The position numbers were made by a program, and so were the translations under genes. From Halalkalibacterium ligniniphilum (GTDB lineage Bacteria; Bacillota; Bacilli; Bacillales; Bacillaceae_D): a stretch of 40,610 bases of DNA. Shown one piece after another: positions 1 through 9,221 of this stretch (position 1 is its first letter; each line of letters starts with the position of its first letter). The notes under the pieces are model-generated. The model worked only from the letters and a program-made list of their open reading frames with translations, had not been told where the DNA came from and did not search any database. The stretch lies in NCBI RefSeq assembly GCF_000334155.1, contig NZ_ANNK01000167.1, positions 1-40,610 on the forward strand. Reading direction: 5' to 3'.

Positions 1-84
1 AGCTCCCTTTGGTCCGCTCGACTTGCATGTATTAGGCACGCCGCCAGCGTTCGTCCTGAGCCAGGATCAAACTCTCCGAAGTAC
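1..84 (-). rRNA. rrs: 16S rRNA, 5' end only (partial)
   Basis: Read on the minus strand, this stretch carries the universal start of bacterial 16S rRNA (GAGTTTGATCCTGGCTCAG, positions 57-75), followed by the conserved GGACGAACGCTGGCGGCG and TACATGCAAGTCGAGCGG. The gene runs off the left edge, so only about 84 bases are present. The mature 5' end is placed near 84 by analogy with B. subtilis. In B. subtilis an rRNA operon also follows lysS, so the location is conserved. Confidence 0.97.
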
Positions 85-263
85 ATGGATGTACAAGTGC
101 TGCAACAGGACGTTGCGACCTTAACCTGCCATCCATTTCTATCTTCAAGCTGACTTAGCTCTTCATTAAAAAAATTCATTGACGAGATACCTTGTATCTC
201 TTATTACGCTTGGCTTTTGTTCAGTTTTCAAAGAACTGCTTGTCGTTTAACAGCGACTTTACT
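85..263 (-). other. rRNA operon leader with boxA-like and hairpin elements
   Basis: This is the transcribed leader between the rrn promoters and 16S. It contains a TTCTTTGAAAACTGAAC segment (221-237), the boxA-like element typical of Bacillus rrn leaders and used for antitermination. It also has a hairpin with arms 184-190 and 194-200 (GAGATAC/GTATCTC). A second hairpin lies against the 16S 5' end (GTACAT at 81-86, ATGTAC at 89-94) and may take part in pre-16S processing. The roles are inferred from family knowledge. Confidence 0.7.
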
Positions 264-292
264 AATTTAACACATCGTTAAAATCGAGTCAA
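264..292 (-). promoter_or_regulatory. rrn promoter P2 (sigma-A)
   Basis: The minus strand reads TTGACT (287-292), a 17-bp spacer, then TAAATT (264-269). This is a near-consensus sigma-A promoter just upstream of the boxA-like leader. Confidence 0.8.
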
Positions 293-336
293 CAACTTTT
301 TTAAAATTCTTTTAAGATGTCTTAGCGACAAGAAAT

Positions 337-365
337 AATATACCACCATTCTTTCATGAAAACAA
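337..365 (-). promoter_or_regulatory. rrn promoter P1 (sigma-A)
   Basis: The minus strand reads TTGTTT (360-365), a 17-bp spacer, then TATATT (337-342). It lies 73 bp upstream of P2, the tandem arrangement usual for Bacillus rRNA operons. A further TATAAT (412-417) lies upstream but has a poor -35, so it is not called. The rest of 418-553 is AT-rich with only weak short hairpins. Confidence 0.7.
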
Positions 366-553
366 GCATTTTTTTAATCGATTTTTCTGTTAAAAAAACA
401 GCTTGTCTCTAATTATACTCATTTTCTCAAAAAAAAGAAAGCGCCTCTATTAAAAAAGAAACGAAACCAAAGAGAAAAAGTTCTCGTTCATTGGAAGTTC
501 CCACCTACACTGGGGTAAGGTCTGTGTCCTTACGCAAAATACCATTTCAAGCA

Positions 554-594
554 AACAGAGCCGCCTCCTCGAGCGGAGACGGCCCTTTCTCTGT

Positions 595-595
<1 letters not shown>
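554..595 (-). terminator. Hairpin after lysS, probable terminator
   Basis: Two stacked stems follow or overlap the lysS stop: 554-560 pairs with 589-595 (AACAGAG/CTCTGTT), and 561-568 pairs with about 575-582 (CCGCCTCC/GGAGACGG). The downstream T-run is weak, so termination efficiency is uncertain. Confidence 0.5.
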
Positions 596-2224
<1,629 letters not shown>

Positions 2225-2246
2225 CTAGTGCATCGTTTTCATTGGC

Positions 2247-3245
2247 TTAGACCGCACTCGCCGCTGCCGCTCTTGCTTCAAGCTCATCGACGAACGCGTA
2301 TAATGTAGAACGAACGTCTTCCCTTGTTTCAAACTGATTAATTTGATCGCGGATTTTTCCATTTCCACGCATGCCTTTCAAGTACCAAGCTGCGTGCTTT
2401 CTCATTTCACGAACCGCCACCTTTTCTCCCTTAAGAGCTGTTAGGCGGTCAAGATGTAGCATACATACATCAATTTTCTCTCTTGGTCCCGGTTCAGGTA
2501 AAAGCTCGCCACTCTCTAGGTAGCGAATGGTCTGGTAAAGCATCCACGGATTCCCTAGTGCAGCTCGTCCAATCATGACCCCGTCTACACCTGTTTCATC
2601 AAGCATTCTCCGTGCATCCTGAGGCGTTTTTACATCTCCGTTACCAATGACCGGAATGTTGACTGATTCTTTTACTTCTTTAATAATGTTCCAGTCAGCA
2701 GTTCCTTCGTACATTTGAACACGTGTACGACCGTGAACAGACACAGCAGATCCCCCCGCCCGTTCAACCGCTTTTGCATTGTCCACTGCAAAAATATGAT
2801 CTTCATCCCAGCCGATACGCATTTTGACCGTTACTGGCTTTTCAACAGCATCCACAACAGCAGAGACCATTTCATAAATCTTATTCGGGTCTAATAGCCA
2901 CTTTGCACCTGCATCGCATTTTGTGATTTTTGGTACTGGACAGCCCATATTAATATCAATAATGTCTGCATTTGTGTTCTGATCAACAAACTTCGCCGCC
3001 TCAACAAGCGTTTCTTTTTCTCCACCAAAAATTTGCAAGCTTAGTGGCTTTTCACGATCATCCACGTAAAGCATGTTTAATGATTTTTCATTTTGATGCA
3101 AAATTGCTTTATCGCTAACCATTTCTGCACAGACCAGTCCTGCGCCAAATTCTTTTGCGATCAAACGAAATGCAGGGTTACATACGCCAGCCATTGGCGC
3201 TAAAACCACTTGATTTTTCATTTCAATATTGCCGATTTTTAACAT
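2247..3245 (-). CDS. dusB: tRNA-dihydrouridine synthase B
   Basis: Flavin enzyme that reduces uridines in the tRNA D-loop to dihydrouridine using NADPH. The 332-residue protein has the Dus TIM-barrel start VVLAPMAGVCNPAFR, the catalytic cysteine in INMGCPVPKI (about Cys102) and the FMN phosphate-binding segment DGVMIGRAALGNPW. Length matches B. subtilis DusB (yacF, about 333). ATG at 3245 is chosen because GGAGGTGA (3251-3258) lies 8 nt upstream. The GTG at 3254 overlaps that site and is rejected. The gene follows yazB by 20 nt in the folate operon, as in B. subtilis. Functional assignment is by homology. Confidence 0.95.
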   Translation of the reverse strand: MLKIGNIEMKNQVVLAPMAGVCNPAFRLIAKEFGAGLVCAEMVSDKAILHQNEKSLNMLYVDDREKPLSLQIFGGEKETLVEAAKFVDQNTNADIIDINMGCPVPKITKCDAGAKWLLDPNKIYEMVSAVVDAVEKPVTVKMRIGWDEDHIFAVDNAKAVERAGGSAVSVHGRTRVQMYEGTADWNIIKEVKESVNIPVIGNGDVKTPQDARRMLDETGVDGVMIGRAALGNPWMLYQTIRYLESGELLPEPGPREKIDVCMLHLDRLTALKGEKVAVREMRKHAAWYLKGMRGNGKIRDQINQFETREDVRSTLYAFVDELEARAAAASAV

Positions 3246-3265
3246 CTTGTTCACCTCCGATAATG

Positions 3266-3472
3266 CTACTTACTTTGAAATAGCTCTTCTGTTGTTATGT
3301 TTAACACGGACAAAGCTCGTCCAAGAATGTAGTCATTTGGAATTCGATTGCCACGTTCAATTTCACCTAAAACAGAAACAGATATACCAACGGCCCTTGC
3401 AAAGCTTTCCTGGGTGTAACCCTTTAATTTCCGGAAAGCCCGTATTCTTCGACCCACGCTATCTTTTTCCAT
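3266..3472 (-). CDS. yazB: Small Cro/CI-type HTH protein, YazB-like
   Basis: A 68-residue protein that is essentially one helix-turn-helix domain of the XRE (Cro/CI) family: RIRAFRKLKGYTQESFARAVGISVSVLGEIERGNRIPN, with the TQ...VGIS...IERG pattern of the DNA-recognition helices. Size and position between folK and dusB match B. subtilis YazB, whose role I do not know. Its ATG at 3472 has AGAGGGTG upstream and lies 49 nt inside the 3' end of folK, so expression is probably coupled to folK. A DNA-binding function is inferred. Target genes cannot be told from the sequence. Confidence 0.88.
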   Translation of the reverse strand: MEKDSVGRRIRAFRKLKGYTQESFARAVGISVSVLGEIERGNRIPNDYILGRALSVLNITTEELFQSK

Positions 3473-3951
3473 AGCTTTACACCCTCTTTATCTGCCAGCT
3501 CCCCATACACTTCTGTAATCGGCTTGTCGGCATGAGGAGAGACTAAGGTTGAATTAAGCTCCATTAACGGGACAATAACAAATGCGCGTTCCCACATACG
3601 CGGATGGGGAATGCATAAGTTCTCCATCTTCATATTTTCTTGATCATAGAGCAGAATGTCAAGGTCTATTGTTCGAGGTCCCCAGCGAATAGCACGGACA
3701 CGATCACATTTTTCTTCAATTTCTTGCGTTACGCTCAATAAAGATAAGGCATCAAGCGACGTTTGAATTTCTACCACCATGTTTAAAAAAGGATCTTGAT
3801 CCACATAACCTACAGGCTCCGTTTCATAAATCGATGAAAGCTTTTTGATGATAATGTGAGGATGCTCAGATAAATACAGGATCGCGTTTTTCAAAAATTG
3901 TTCTCGGTCTCCAAGATTGGATCCAAGAGCAAGATAAACGATATGATTCAT
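3424..3951 (-). CDS. folK: HPPK, 6-hydroxymethyl-7,8-dihydropterin pyrophosphokinase
   Basis: Transfers pyrophosphate from ATP to hydroxymethyl-dihydropterin, giving the substrate of FolP in folate synthesis. The 175-residue protein has the N-terminal YLALGSNLGDRE and the HPPK signature RWGPRTIDLDILLYD, whose Asp residues bind magnesium, followed by IPHPRMWERAFVIVPL. The ATG at 3949-3951 overlaps the folB stop as ATGA, so the two are translationally coupled. The last 16 codons overlap the start of yazB in another frame. The protein is a few residues longer than B. subtilis FolK (about 167), and the extra length lies in that overlapping tail. Confidence 0.95.
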   Translation of the reverse strand: MNHIVYLALGSNLGDREQFLKNAILYLSEHPHIIIKKLSSIYETEPVGYVDQDPFLNMVVEIQTSLDALSLLSVTQEIEEKCDRVRAIRWGPRTIDLDILLYDQENMKMENLCIPHPRMWERAFVIVPLMELNSTLVSPHADKPITEVYGELADKEGVKLWKKIAWVEEYGLSGN

Positions 3952-4310
3952 GTACGTGACCTCTTGATTTCAACAGCAACCGAATCATAGTGACCGGGAA
4001 TGGGAGGATCAGGTTTAATGACCTTAACTGTACATGCTTCAAGTGAGGAAAATGTGCGTATTAGCTTGTCTGCAATTAACTCTGCAATCGTTTCAACAAG
4101 CTTATACGGTTTTCCTTCTACGATTCCTTTCGTGATGTCATAAGCATCAGCATAATTAATTGATTTTGCTAGGTCATCGGTTGTCCCTGCAGGCTGCAGG
4201 TCTAACTCAAGAACCAAATCAACGTAAAAGCGCTGCCCCAGTTTATTTTCTTCCTCAAACACACCATGGTACCCGTAAAATTCCATCCGATTCATAAAAA
4301 TTTTATCCAA
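3948..4310 (-). CDS. folB: Dihydroneopterin aldolase
   Basis: Converts 7,8-dihydroneopterin to 6-hydroxymethyl-dihydropterin and glycolaldehyde, the step before FolK. Motifs include MEFYGYHGVFEEENKLGQRF near the N-terminus, the active-site Glu/Tyr region INYADAYDI, LVETIAELIA, and the C-terminal VKVIKPDPPIPGHYDSVAVEI. The start is taken as TTG at 4310 (LDKIFMNRMEF), which gives 120 residues, the length of B. subtilis FolB. An AAGGGA sequence lies upstream. This TTG sits inside the last codons of folP (8-nt overlap), pointing to coupled translation. The ATG at 4340 would add a ten-residue tail not seen in the family. Confidence 0.93.
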   Translation of the reverse strand: MDKIFMNRMEFYGYHGVFEEENKLGQRFYVDLVLELDLQPAGTTDDLAKSINYADAYDITKGIVEGKPYKLVETIAELIADKLIRTFSSLEACTVKVIKPDPPIPGHYDSVAVEIKRSRT

Positions 4311-5151
4311 TGGTTTCACGTCCCTTCCCAAGCATCGCATCCATCATTTTTACCATCCGGCTCATTTCTTTCACATCATGTACACGAATGATCTGACACC
4401 CTTTTGCGATACCTAGACAAATGGTAGCCCCCGTACCTTCCACTCGCTCATCAACAGGCAAATCCAATGTTTTTGCAATAAACGATTTCCTTGAGGTTCC
4501 AAGTAATACCGGATAAGGAAGAGCCGTCAGTTCATCAAGACGACGCATCACCTCTAGATTATGGTCGTACGTTTTCGCAAATCCGATGCCAGGATCTAGA
4601 ATGATTTGTTCTTCTCTGACCCCTGCTTTTTTACAAAGAGCGATACTTTCTTGTAGATCAGCAATCATATCTGCAATCAGATCCTGATACTGTTTGTTGT
4701 GACGGTTATGCATGAGAATGATTGGCACGTCGTATGCAGCTGCAACATCAGCCATTTCTCCATCCGCTTTTGCCCCCCACACATCATTAATAATGGAAGC
4801 CCCCGCCTCGATTGCTTTTTTTGCTACTTCCGCCTTGTACGTATCAATCGAGATCGGTACATCCACTTCAGCCGCAACCGCTTCAATTACAGGTAGAACA
4901 CGATTCAACTCTTCTTCTTTTCCGACTGCTGGTGCCCCTGGTCTTGTGGATTCACCACCGATGTCGATAAGATCTGCACCGTTTTCAACCATCTCTTTTG
5001 CATGACGAACAGCCCGTTCTACGCTGTCATACTTTCCACCGTCAGAAAAAGAGTCAGGCGTAACATTCAAAATACCCATTACATAGGTCTTTCGTGTAAA
5101 GTCTAAATGTAGCTTTTTTTGTTTCACGGTCAAAGGTGTACTCATCTTCAT
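4303..5151 (-). CDS. folP: Dihydropteroate synthase
   Basis: Joins p-aminobenzoate to hydroxymethyl-dihydropterin pyrophosphate to form dihydropteroate. It is the sulfonamide target, called sul in B. subtilis. The 282-residue TIM-barrel protein shows the two DHPS signatures, MGILNVTPDSFSDGGKY and LIDIGGESTRPGA, plus SIDTYKAEVA, INDVWG, LDPGIGFAKT, LLGTSRKSFI and the C-terminal IIRVHDVKEM. The start is ATG at 5151 with AAGGAG about 6 nt upstream; an in-frame ATG two codons later is possible. It sits 12 nt after pabC and overlaps folB. No resistance-type insertion was noticed in the Pro-rich loop. Confidence 0.96.
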   Translation of the reverse strand: MKMSTPLTVKQKKLHLDFTRKTYVMGILNVTPDSFSDGGKYDSVERAVRHAKEMVENGADLIDIGGESTRPGAPAVGKEEELNRVLPVIEAVAAEVDVPISIDTYKAEVAKKAIEAGASIINDVWGAKADGEMADVAAAYDVPIILMHNRHNKQYQDLIADMIADLQESIALCKKAGVREEQIILDPGIGFAKTYDHNLEVMRRLDELTALPYPVLLGTSRKSFIAKTLDLPVDERVEGTGATICLGIAKGCQIIRVHDVKEMSRMVKMMDAMLGKGRETIG

Positions 5152-5163
5152 GCCATCTCCTTC

Positions 5164-6015
5164 CTAAAGTTCACTTTTGCTCCATAAGGAATGCCTGAAA
5201 AGCTTGTATTGCTGCTGGAGCCACTCAATAAACGGTTGCTCTTTTTTAAAGGCCTGTCCATCAAATTCTGTCAGCTTCACAACTTCTTGAATCGAGTTTG
5301 TTAAAAAGGCACCATCTGCTTCAAGCAATGCTTCCACCGAGTAACAGCCTATTTCAAAAGGAATTTGATTTTTTTTACAAAGGGCGAGGATAAACTGACG
5401 GGTGATCCCATTTAAGATGCCTGTATCCGTATCAGGAGTATACACAGTGTCTCCTTTTATCCAAAACAAGTTGGAGACAATCCCTTCCGCAAGATACCCT
5501 TTTTCACTTAAAAAAATACCCTCTCTAGTTGGGTCATTCCCGATTTCTCGCTTTGCTAACAGATTATTTAAATAATGATGTGATTTTAATCGGTCTACAC
5601 CTTCAGGGGAATTTCGGCGAAGCTTTAACAGTATCCCTGTTTTTTCTGTCCCCATTTCTTCTGGTATTGGTTTCATGTAAACAATCGTTGTCGGTTTAGA
5701 GTACGTATCGGTATAAAGGCCAAGAGGTCCAATGCCTGCTGATACGTTCCAACGGACGTACGCATTTTTTATGCCATTGGCGTCAGAAAGAGCCTGTAAT
5801 GCATCTAGCACCTGCTCTTTTTCCATTTTCCAGTCGATTGATAAAGAAGCGAGTCCCTTGCTCAAACGCCGAAAATGGTCATCCAATAGGAATGGATGAC
5901 CTTCGTAGAGACGGAAGGTTTCAAATAAACCTACCCCGTACATGTATCCGTGATCAAAGGGGGAGAGAGCTGCCTCCTCCTCTTTGATCACTTGACCATT
6001 TACAAAGAGGTACAT
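5164..6015 (-). CDS. pabC: Aminodeoxychorismate lyase
   Basis: PLP-dependent fold-type IV enzyme that splits 4-amino-4-deoxychorismate to p-aminobenzoate and pyruvate. The 283-residue protein has the family start [33 protein letters not shown] and the PLP-lysine segment [16 protein letters not shown]. Further motifs are [18 protein letters not shown] and FLTNSIQEV. Branched-chain and D-amino acid transaminases share the fold, but the operon context (pabB, pabA, folP) settles the call. The ATG at 6015 lies 16 nt inside pabA, so translation is coupled. Confidence 0.94.
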   Translation of the reverse strand: MYLFVNGQVIKEEEAALSPFDHGYMYGVGLFETFRLYEGHPFLLDDHFRRLSKGLASLSIDWKMEKEQVLDALQALSDANGIKNAYVRWNVSAGIGPLGLYTDTYSKPTTIVYMKPIPEEMGTEKTGILLKLRRNSPEGVDRLKSHHYLNNLLAKREIGNDPTREGIFLSEKGYLAEGIVSNLFWIKGDTVYTPDTDTGILNGITRQFILALCKKNQIPFEIGCYSVEALLEADGAFLTNSIQEVVKLTEFDGQAFKKEQPFIEWLQQQYKLFRHSLWSKSEL

Positions 6016-6596
6016 ACGGCTGTTTCCTTCCCATAAAACTCAATAAAATTTCGTAACAAACGTTTTCCTGCATTAGTCATAATCGATTCAGGATGGAATT
6101 GAACCCCTTCAATCGGGAGCTCCTTATGGCGAATCGCCATGATCTCCCCCTCTTTTGTTTCTGCTGAAATTTCAAAGCAGTCAGGTAGTGTTTCTCTTTT
6201 GACGATGAGAGAATGATATCTTGTTGCCGTAAAAGGAGATGGAACCTCAGAAAAAATCGTATTCCCGTCATGAGTAATTGGCGATGTTTTACCGTGCATC
6301 AGACGTCCGGCGCGAACCACATCTCCTCCGAACACTTGAGCAATCGATTGATGACCAAGACACACACCAAAAATTGGAATTTTCCCAGCGAAATATTCAA
6401 CCGCTTCAAGGCTAATTCCCGCTTCATTCGGACTGCATGGACCTGGAGAAATCATTAAAAAGTCAGGTGCGAGCTTCTCGATGTCAGCAATCGTGACTTC
6501 ATCATTTCTTCTCACTTCAAGTTCATGACCCATTTCACCTAAATATTGAACAAGGTTGTACGTAAAGGAATCGTAGTTATCAATCATTAAAATCAT
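6000..6596 (-). CDS. pabA: Glutamine amidotransferase subunit of ADC (and anthranilate) synthase
   Basis: Releases ammonia from glutamine and passes it to PabB to make aminodeoxychorismate. In B. subtilis the same protein (PabA/TrpG) also serves TrpE. The 198-residue class I amidotransferase has [16 protein letters not shown], the oxyanion loop [11 protein letters not shown], the nucleophile Cys in [12 protein letters not shown], and the His-Glu pair in GVQFHPESI. It starts 12 nt after pabB behind GAGGAGG. I looked for the run of spaced (G/T)AG triplets that binds TRAP at the B. subtilis trpG start and did not see a regular one. Confidence 0.95.
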   Translation of the reverse strand: MILMIDNYDSFTYNLVQYLGEMGHELEVRRNDEVTIADIEKLAPDFLMISPGPCSPNEAGISLEAVEYFAGKIPIFGVCLGHQSIAQVFGGDVVRAGRLMHGKTSPITHDGNTIFSEVPSPFTATRYHSLIVKRETLPDCFEISAETKEGEIMAIRHKELPIEGVQFHPESIMTNAGKRLLRNFIEFYGKETAVCTSL

Positions 6597-6608
6597 CTTT
6601 TTTCCTCC

Positions 6609-8066
6609 TCAGCTCTGCTTCCCTATTCTTTGCTTTCGCTCTTCTTCACTTAATTCTAACGCATGCCATAGTGCTCTTGCTTTTTTTAGTGATTCTTTAT
6701 ATTCATGGCGGGGATTTGAATCAATGACAATTCCAGCCCCAGCTTGAACATACGCCATCTTACCCGTACATAGCATCGTGCGGATCACAATGTTTAATTC
6801 CATATCTCCATTGAAGCCGATCCAGCCAATCGAACCTGTATAGAGCCCTCTACGCACTGGCTCCAATTCTTCAATGATTTCCATCGTTCGAACTTTTGGT
6901 GCCCCTGTTATCGTTCCACCTGGAAAGGTTGCGCGAATCGCATCATAAGCATCCTTCCCTTTTTGTAAGGTTCCCTTGACGTTCGAGACAATGTGCATGA
7001 CGTGAGAGTATTTTTCAATGACCATCAACTCATCGACTTCCACTGACCCGTATTCACTAACACGGCCAAGATCATTTCGTTCAAGGTCAACAAGCATGAC
7101 ATGCTCAGCCCGCTCTTTTTCATTGTTGATAAGTGTATGGACAAGCCGTGCGTCCTCCTCCTCATCCTTTCCTCGTGAACGTGTTCCAGCAATCGGTCTT
7201 GTACTGATTTCGCTCCCGTACTTTTTAATCAAAAGTTCAGGAGAGGCGCTGACAACCTGAAAGGAGGGAGTTTGTATAAAGCTCATATAAGGTGATGGAT
7301 TAATATTTCGTAACGTTTCATACACATGAAGCGGTGGAACGTTGAGAGGTCGACCTTGCCTTACAGAAAGGTTCACTTGAAAAACATCCCCTGCAGCAAT
7401 GTATTCACGAATCTTCTCAACAGCCTCGCCAAAGGTCTCTTCTGAAAAAGATGTCTGAAATGGCGACGCCGTAGCGTCTGTTGCTTGCTGCAACGCCCAT
7501 TCCTTGGACATAGCGTCTTGATTCTGCCACTGTGCTTCATAAACTGCAAGACGATTTTCTAAAAGGGGCGCATCCTCCGCAGCTCCATGCACGAATACCC
7601 ACATTTTTTGTTCACGGTGATCGTAGACGAACACATCATCAAACACCATATAAAAAAGGTCTGGAAGCTGCAAATCATCTTCCGCTTCGTCTGGGATTTG
7701 TTCAATTTCCCGGACAAGATCGTAGCTAAAATAGCCAATCGCTCCCCCTTGAAAAGGCGGGGCATCAGATACGCTACCAGACGCAAAGGGTGCAAGGGTC
7801 TCTCGCATTAAGGAAAGAAGCTTTCCTTCTTTCGTTTCCTTCCCTTCCTTTGTTTCAACCGTTAATTTCTGTCCTTTTCCAGTGAGAAGCGCGACAGGCC
7901 TCAAGCCAATAATGCTGTACCGCCCACCACGTCCACTTTCCAACAGAACATGATGTTCCTCTTCTATTGATAGACGCTTGTATGTTTGAAACCAGGCAGC
8001 CTCCTGCATAGAAAACGATGTTGTCATGCAGGACCGCCCAGTTATAGGGTGTGTCACATGCTCCAA
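6609..8066 (-). CDS. pabB: Aminodeoxychorismate synthase component I
   Basis: Chorismate-using enzyme that adds ammonia from PabA to make 4-amino-4-deoxychorismate. The 485-residue protein has an N-terminal domain (HHVLLESGRGGRYSIIGL) and a C-terminal chorismate-binding domain from about residue 205. That domain contains FQVNLSVRQ, RPIAGTRSRGK, HVMLVDLERNDLGRV, FPGGTITGAPKVRTMEII and GAGIVIDSNPRHEYKES. The context identifies it as PabB rather than TrpE. The PIAGT motif has Ala where E. coli PabB has a catalytic Lys (PIKGT). The start is a TTG at 8066 with AGGAG 9 nt upstream. It heads the folate operon. Confidence 0.93.
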   Translation of the reverse strand: MEHVTHPITGRSCMTTSFSMQEAAWFQTYKRLSIEEEHHVLLESGRGGRYSIIGLRPVALLTGKGQKLTVETKEGKETKEGKLLSLMRETLAPFASGSVSDAPPFQGGAIGYFSYDLVREIEQIPDEAEDDLQLPDLFYMVFDDVFVYDHREQKMWVFVHGAAEDAPLLENRLAVYEAQWQNQDAMSKEWALQQATDATASPFQTSFSEETFGEAVEKIREYIAAGDVFQVNLSVRQGRPLNVPPLHVYETLRNINPSPYMSFIQTPSFQVVSASPELLIKKYGSEISTRPIAGTRSRGKDEEEDARLVHTLINNEKERAEHVMLVDLERNDLGRVSEYGSVEVDELMVIEKYSHVMHIVSNVKGTLQKGKDAYDAIRATFPGGTITGAPKVRTMEIIEELEPVRRGLYTGSIGWIGFNGDMELNIVIRTMLCTGKMAYVQAGAGIVIDSNPRHEYKESLKKARALWHALELSEEERKQRIGKQS

Positions 8067-8134
8067 CCCAGCTCACTCCTGCTCATCCTTAATCCTTCTT
8101 TCTAGTTTACATGAAGGAAGAAAGGAAGAAAAGC

Positions 8135-8175
8135 AGAAAAGCAGTCCTGCTTCACACATCTAGGACTGCTTTTCT
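8135..8175. terminator. Bidirectional-looking terminator after cysK
   Basis: A perfect 14-bp stem, AGAAAAGCAGTCCT (8135-8148) with AGGACTGCTTTTCT (8162-8175), has a 13-nt loop. On the minus strand it ends the cysK message with TTTTCTGCTTTTC. The minus-strand sequence between it and pabB (8080-8134) should hold the folate operon promoter. TAAACT near 8107 is a possible -10, but no convincing -35 was found. Confidence 0.85.
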
Positions 8176-8213
8176 ATGGAAACTGGAAGCTATTATCGAT
8201 CAGCTTCTATTGA

Positions 8214-9137
8214 TTAGTCTTCAAATTGATAAAGTGGTGTACTTAAGTAGCGTTCACCGTTAGAAGGAATGATCGCAACAACTTTTTTACCTGGTCCAAG
8301 CTTTTCAGCGACTTGTAGCGCTGCAAAGATGGCTGCACCTGAAGAAATTCCACCAAGAATTCCTTCTTCCTTCGCTGCACGGCGAGCATACTCAAACGCT
8401 TCCTCTGTTGATACTTGAATCACTTCATCGTAAATGTCTGTTTTAAGGATTTTTGGAACAAAGCCCGCGCCAATTCCTTGGATTTTATGAGGTCCTGGGT
8501 TTCCACCTGATAAAACAGGAGAATCCTTTGGCTCAACAGCGGCGATATGCAAGTTCGGGAAGTGCTCCTTCAATAACCCACCTGCACCCGTAATGGTTCC
8601 ACCTGTTCCAATCCCTGAGACAAAGCCATCTAATTGACCATCTACTTGCTCTAGAAGCTCTTTCCCTGTTGTTTCACGGTGAATAGCTGGGTTTGCTTCG
8701 TTTTCAAACTGTTGTGGCATGAAATAGCCTTCTTCTTTTGCAAGCTCTGTTGCTTTACGGATCGCTCCACCCATTCCTTCAGGTCCTGGTGTTAAAACAA
8801 GCTCAGCTCCATATGCACGAAGAAGGTTCCGTCGCTCTAAACTCATTGTTTCGGGCATAACAAGCTTTGTCTTATATCCTTTTGCTGCAGCCACCATCGC
8901 TAAGCCGATACCTGTGTTTCCACTAGTGGGCTCAACAATTGTATCACCTGGCTTTAGTTGACCAGATTTCTCAGCAGCTTCAATCATTGCAAGACCAATA
9001 CGATCTTTAACACTGCTTCCAGGGTTAAAATATTCAAGCTTCAAATAAACATCCGCATGTTTATCACTAACAAGACGATTTAACTTGACTAATGGTGTTT
9101 GACCGATTAGCTCGGTAATTGAGTTTGCGACTTTCAT
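8214..9137 (-). CDS. cysK: Cysteine synthase A (O-acetylserine thiol-lyase)
   Basis: PLP enzyme that makes cysteine from O-acetylserine and sulfide. The 307-residue protein carries the PLP lysine in [13 protein letters not shown] (about Lys44), the substrate loop [11 protein letters not shown], the phosphate loop [13 protein letters not shown], and the C-terminal SSGAA and [12 protein letters not shown]. Length matches B. subtilis CysK (308), which also senses cysteine status through CymR. ATG at 9137 has AGGAGG 8 nt upstream; the longer frame to 9158 includes the ribosome binding site and is rejected. It has its own promoter and a strong terminator, so it is probably monocistronic. The prsA-like yacD found before cysK in B. 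subtilis is absent here. Confidence 0.96.
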   Translation of the reverse strand: MKVANSITELIGQTPLVKLNRLVSDKHADVYLKLEYFNPGSSVKDRIGLAMIEAAEKSGQLKPGDTIVEPTSGNTGIGLAMVAAAKGYKTKLVMPETMSLERRNLLRAYGAELVLTPGPEGMGGAIRKATELAKEEGYFMPQQFENEANPAIHRETTGKELLEQVDGQLDGFVSGIGTGGTITGAGGLLKEHFPNLHIAAVEPKDSPVLSGGNPGPHKIQGIGAGFVPKILKTDIYDEVIQVSTEEAFEYARRAAKEEGILGGISSGAAIFAALQVAEKLGPGKKVVAIIPSNGERYLSTPLYQFED

Positions 9138-9150
9138 GATTACGCCTCCT

Positions 9151-9180
9151 AATTCCAAGTAATTTCATTGGTTTTATTAA
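9151..9180 (-). promoter_or_regulatory. Putative CymR operator in the cysK leader
   Basis: Just downstream of the cysK promoter the minus strand reads TTAATAAAACCAATGAAAT then TACTTGGAATT. It contains the interrupted inverted repeat CCAA-N9-TTGG (9155-9171) and the GGAATT end typical of CymR boxes in Bacillus and Staphylococcus. A repressor bound here would block transcription when cysteine is plentiful. The assignment rests on recalled motif similarity and on the gene downstream. Confidence 0.4.
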
Positions 9181-9184
9181 GATT

Positions 9185-9213
9185 ATAATAGCAGACGTTT
9201 TCAGATAAGTCAA
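9185..9213 (-). promoter_or_regulatory. cysK promoter (sigma-A)
   Basis: The minus strand reads TTGACT (9208-9213), a 17-bp spacer and TATTAT (9185-9190), immediately after the hslO stop. Confidence 0.8.
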
Positions 9214-9221
9214 CCATTTTA

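Noticed and set aside
412-440. Third rrn promoter
   Set aside because: TATAAT is perfect, but the -35 at 17 bp (TTTCTT) is very poor, so it is mentioned but not called.
6590-6650. TRAP-binding triplets at the pabA start
   Set aside because: Some GAG and TAG triplets occur, but without the regular 2-3 nt spacing and number of repeats seen at B. subtilis trpG.
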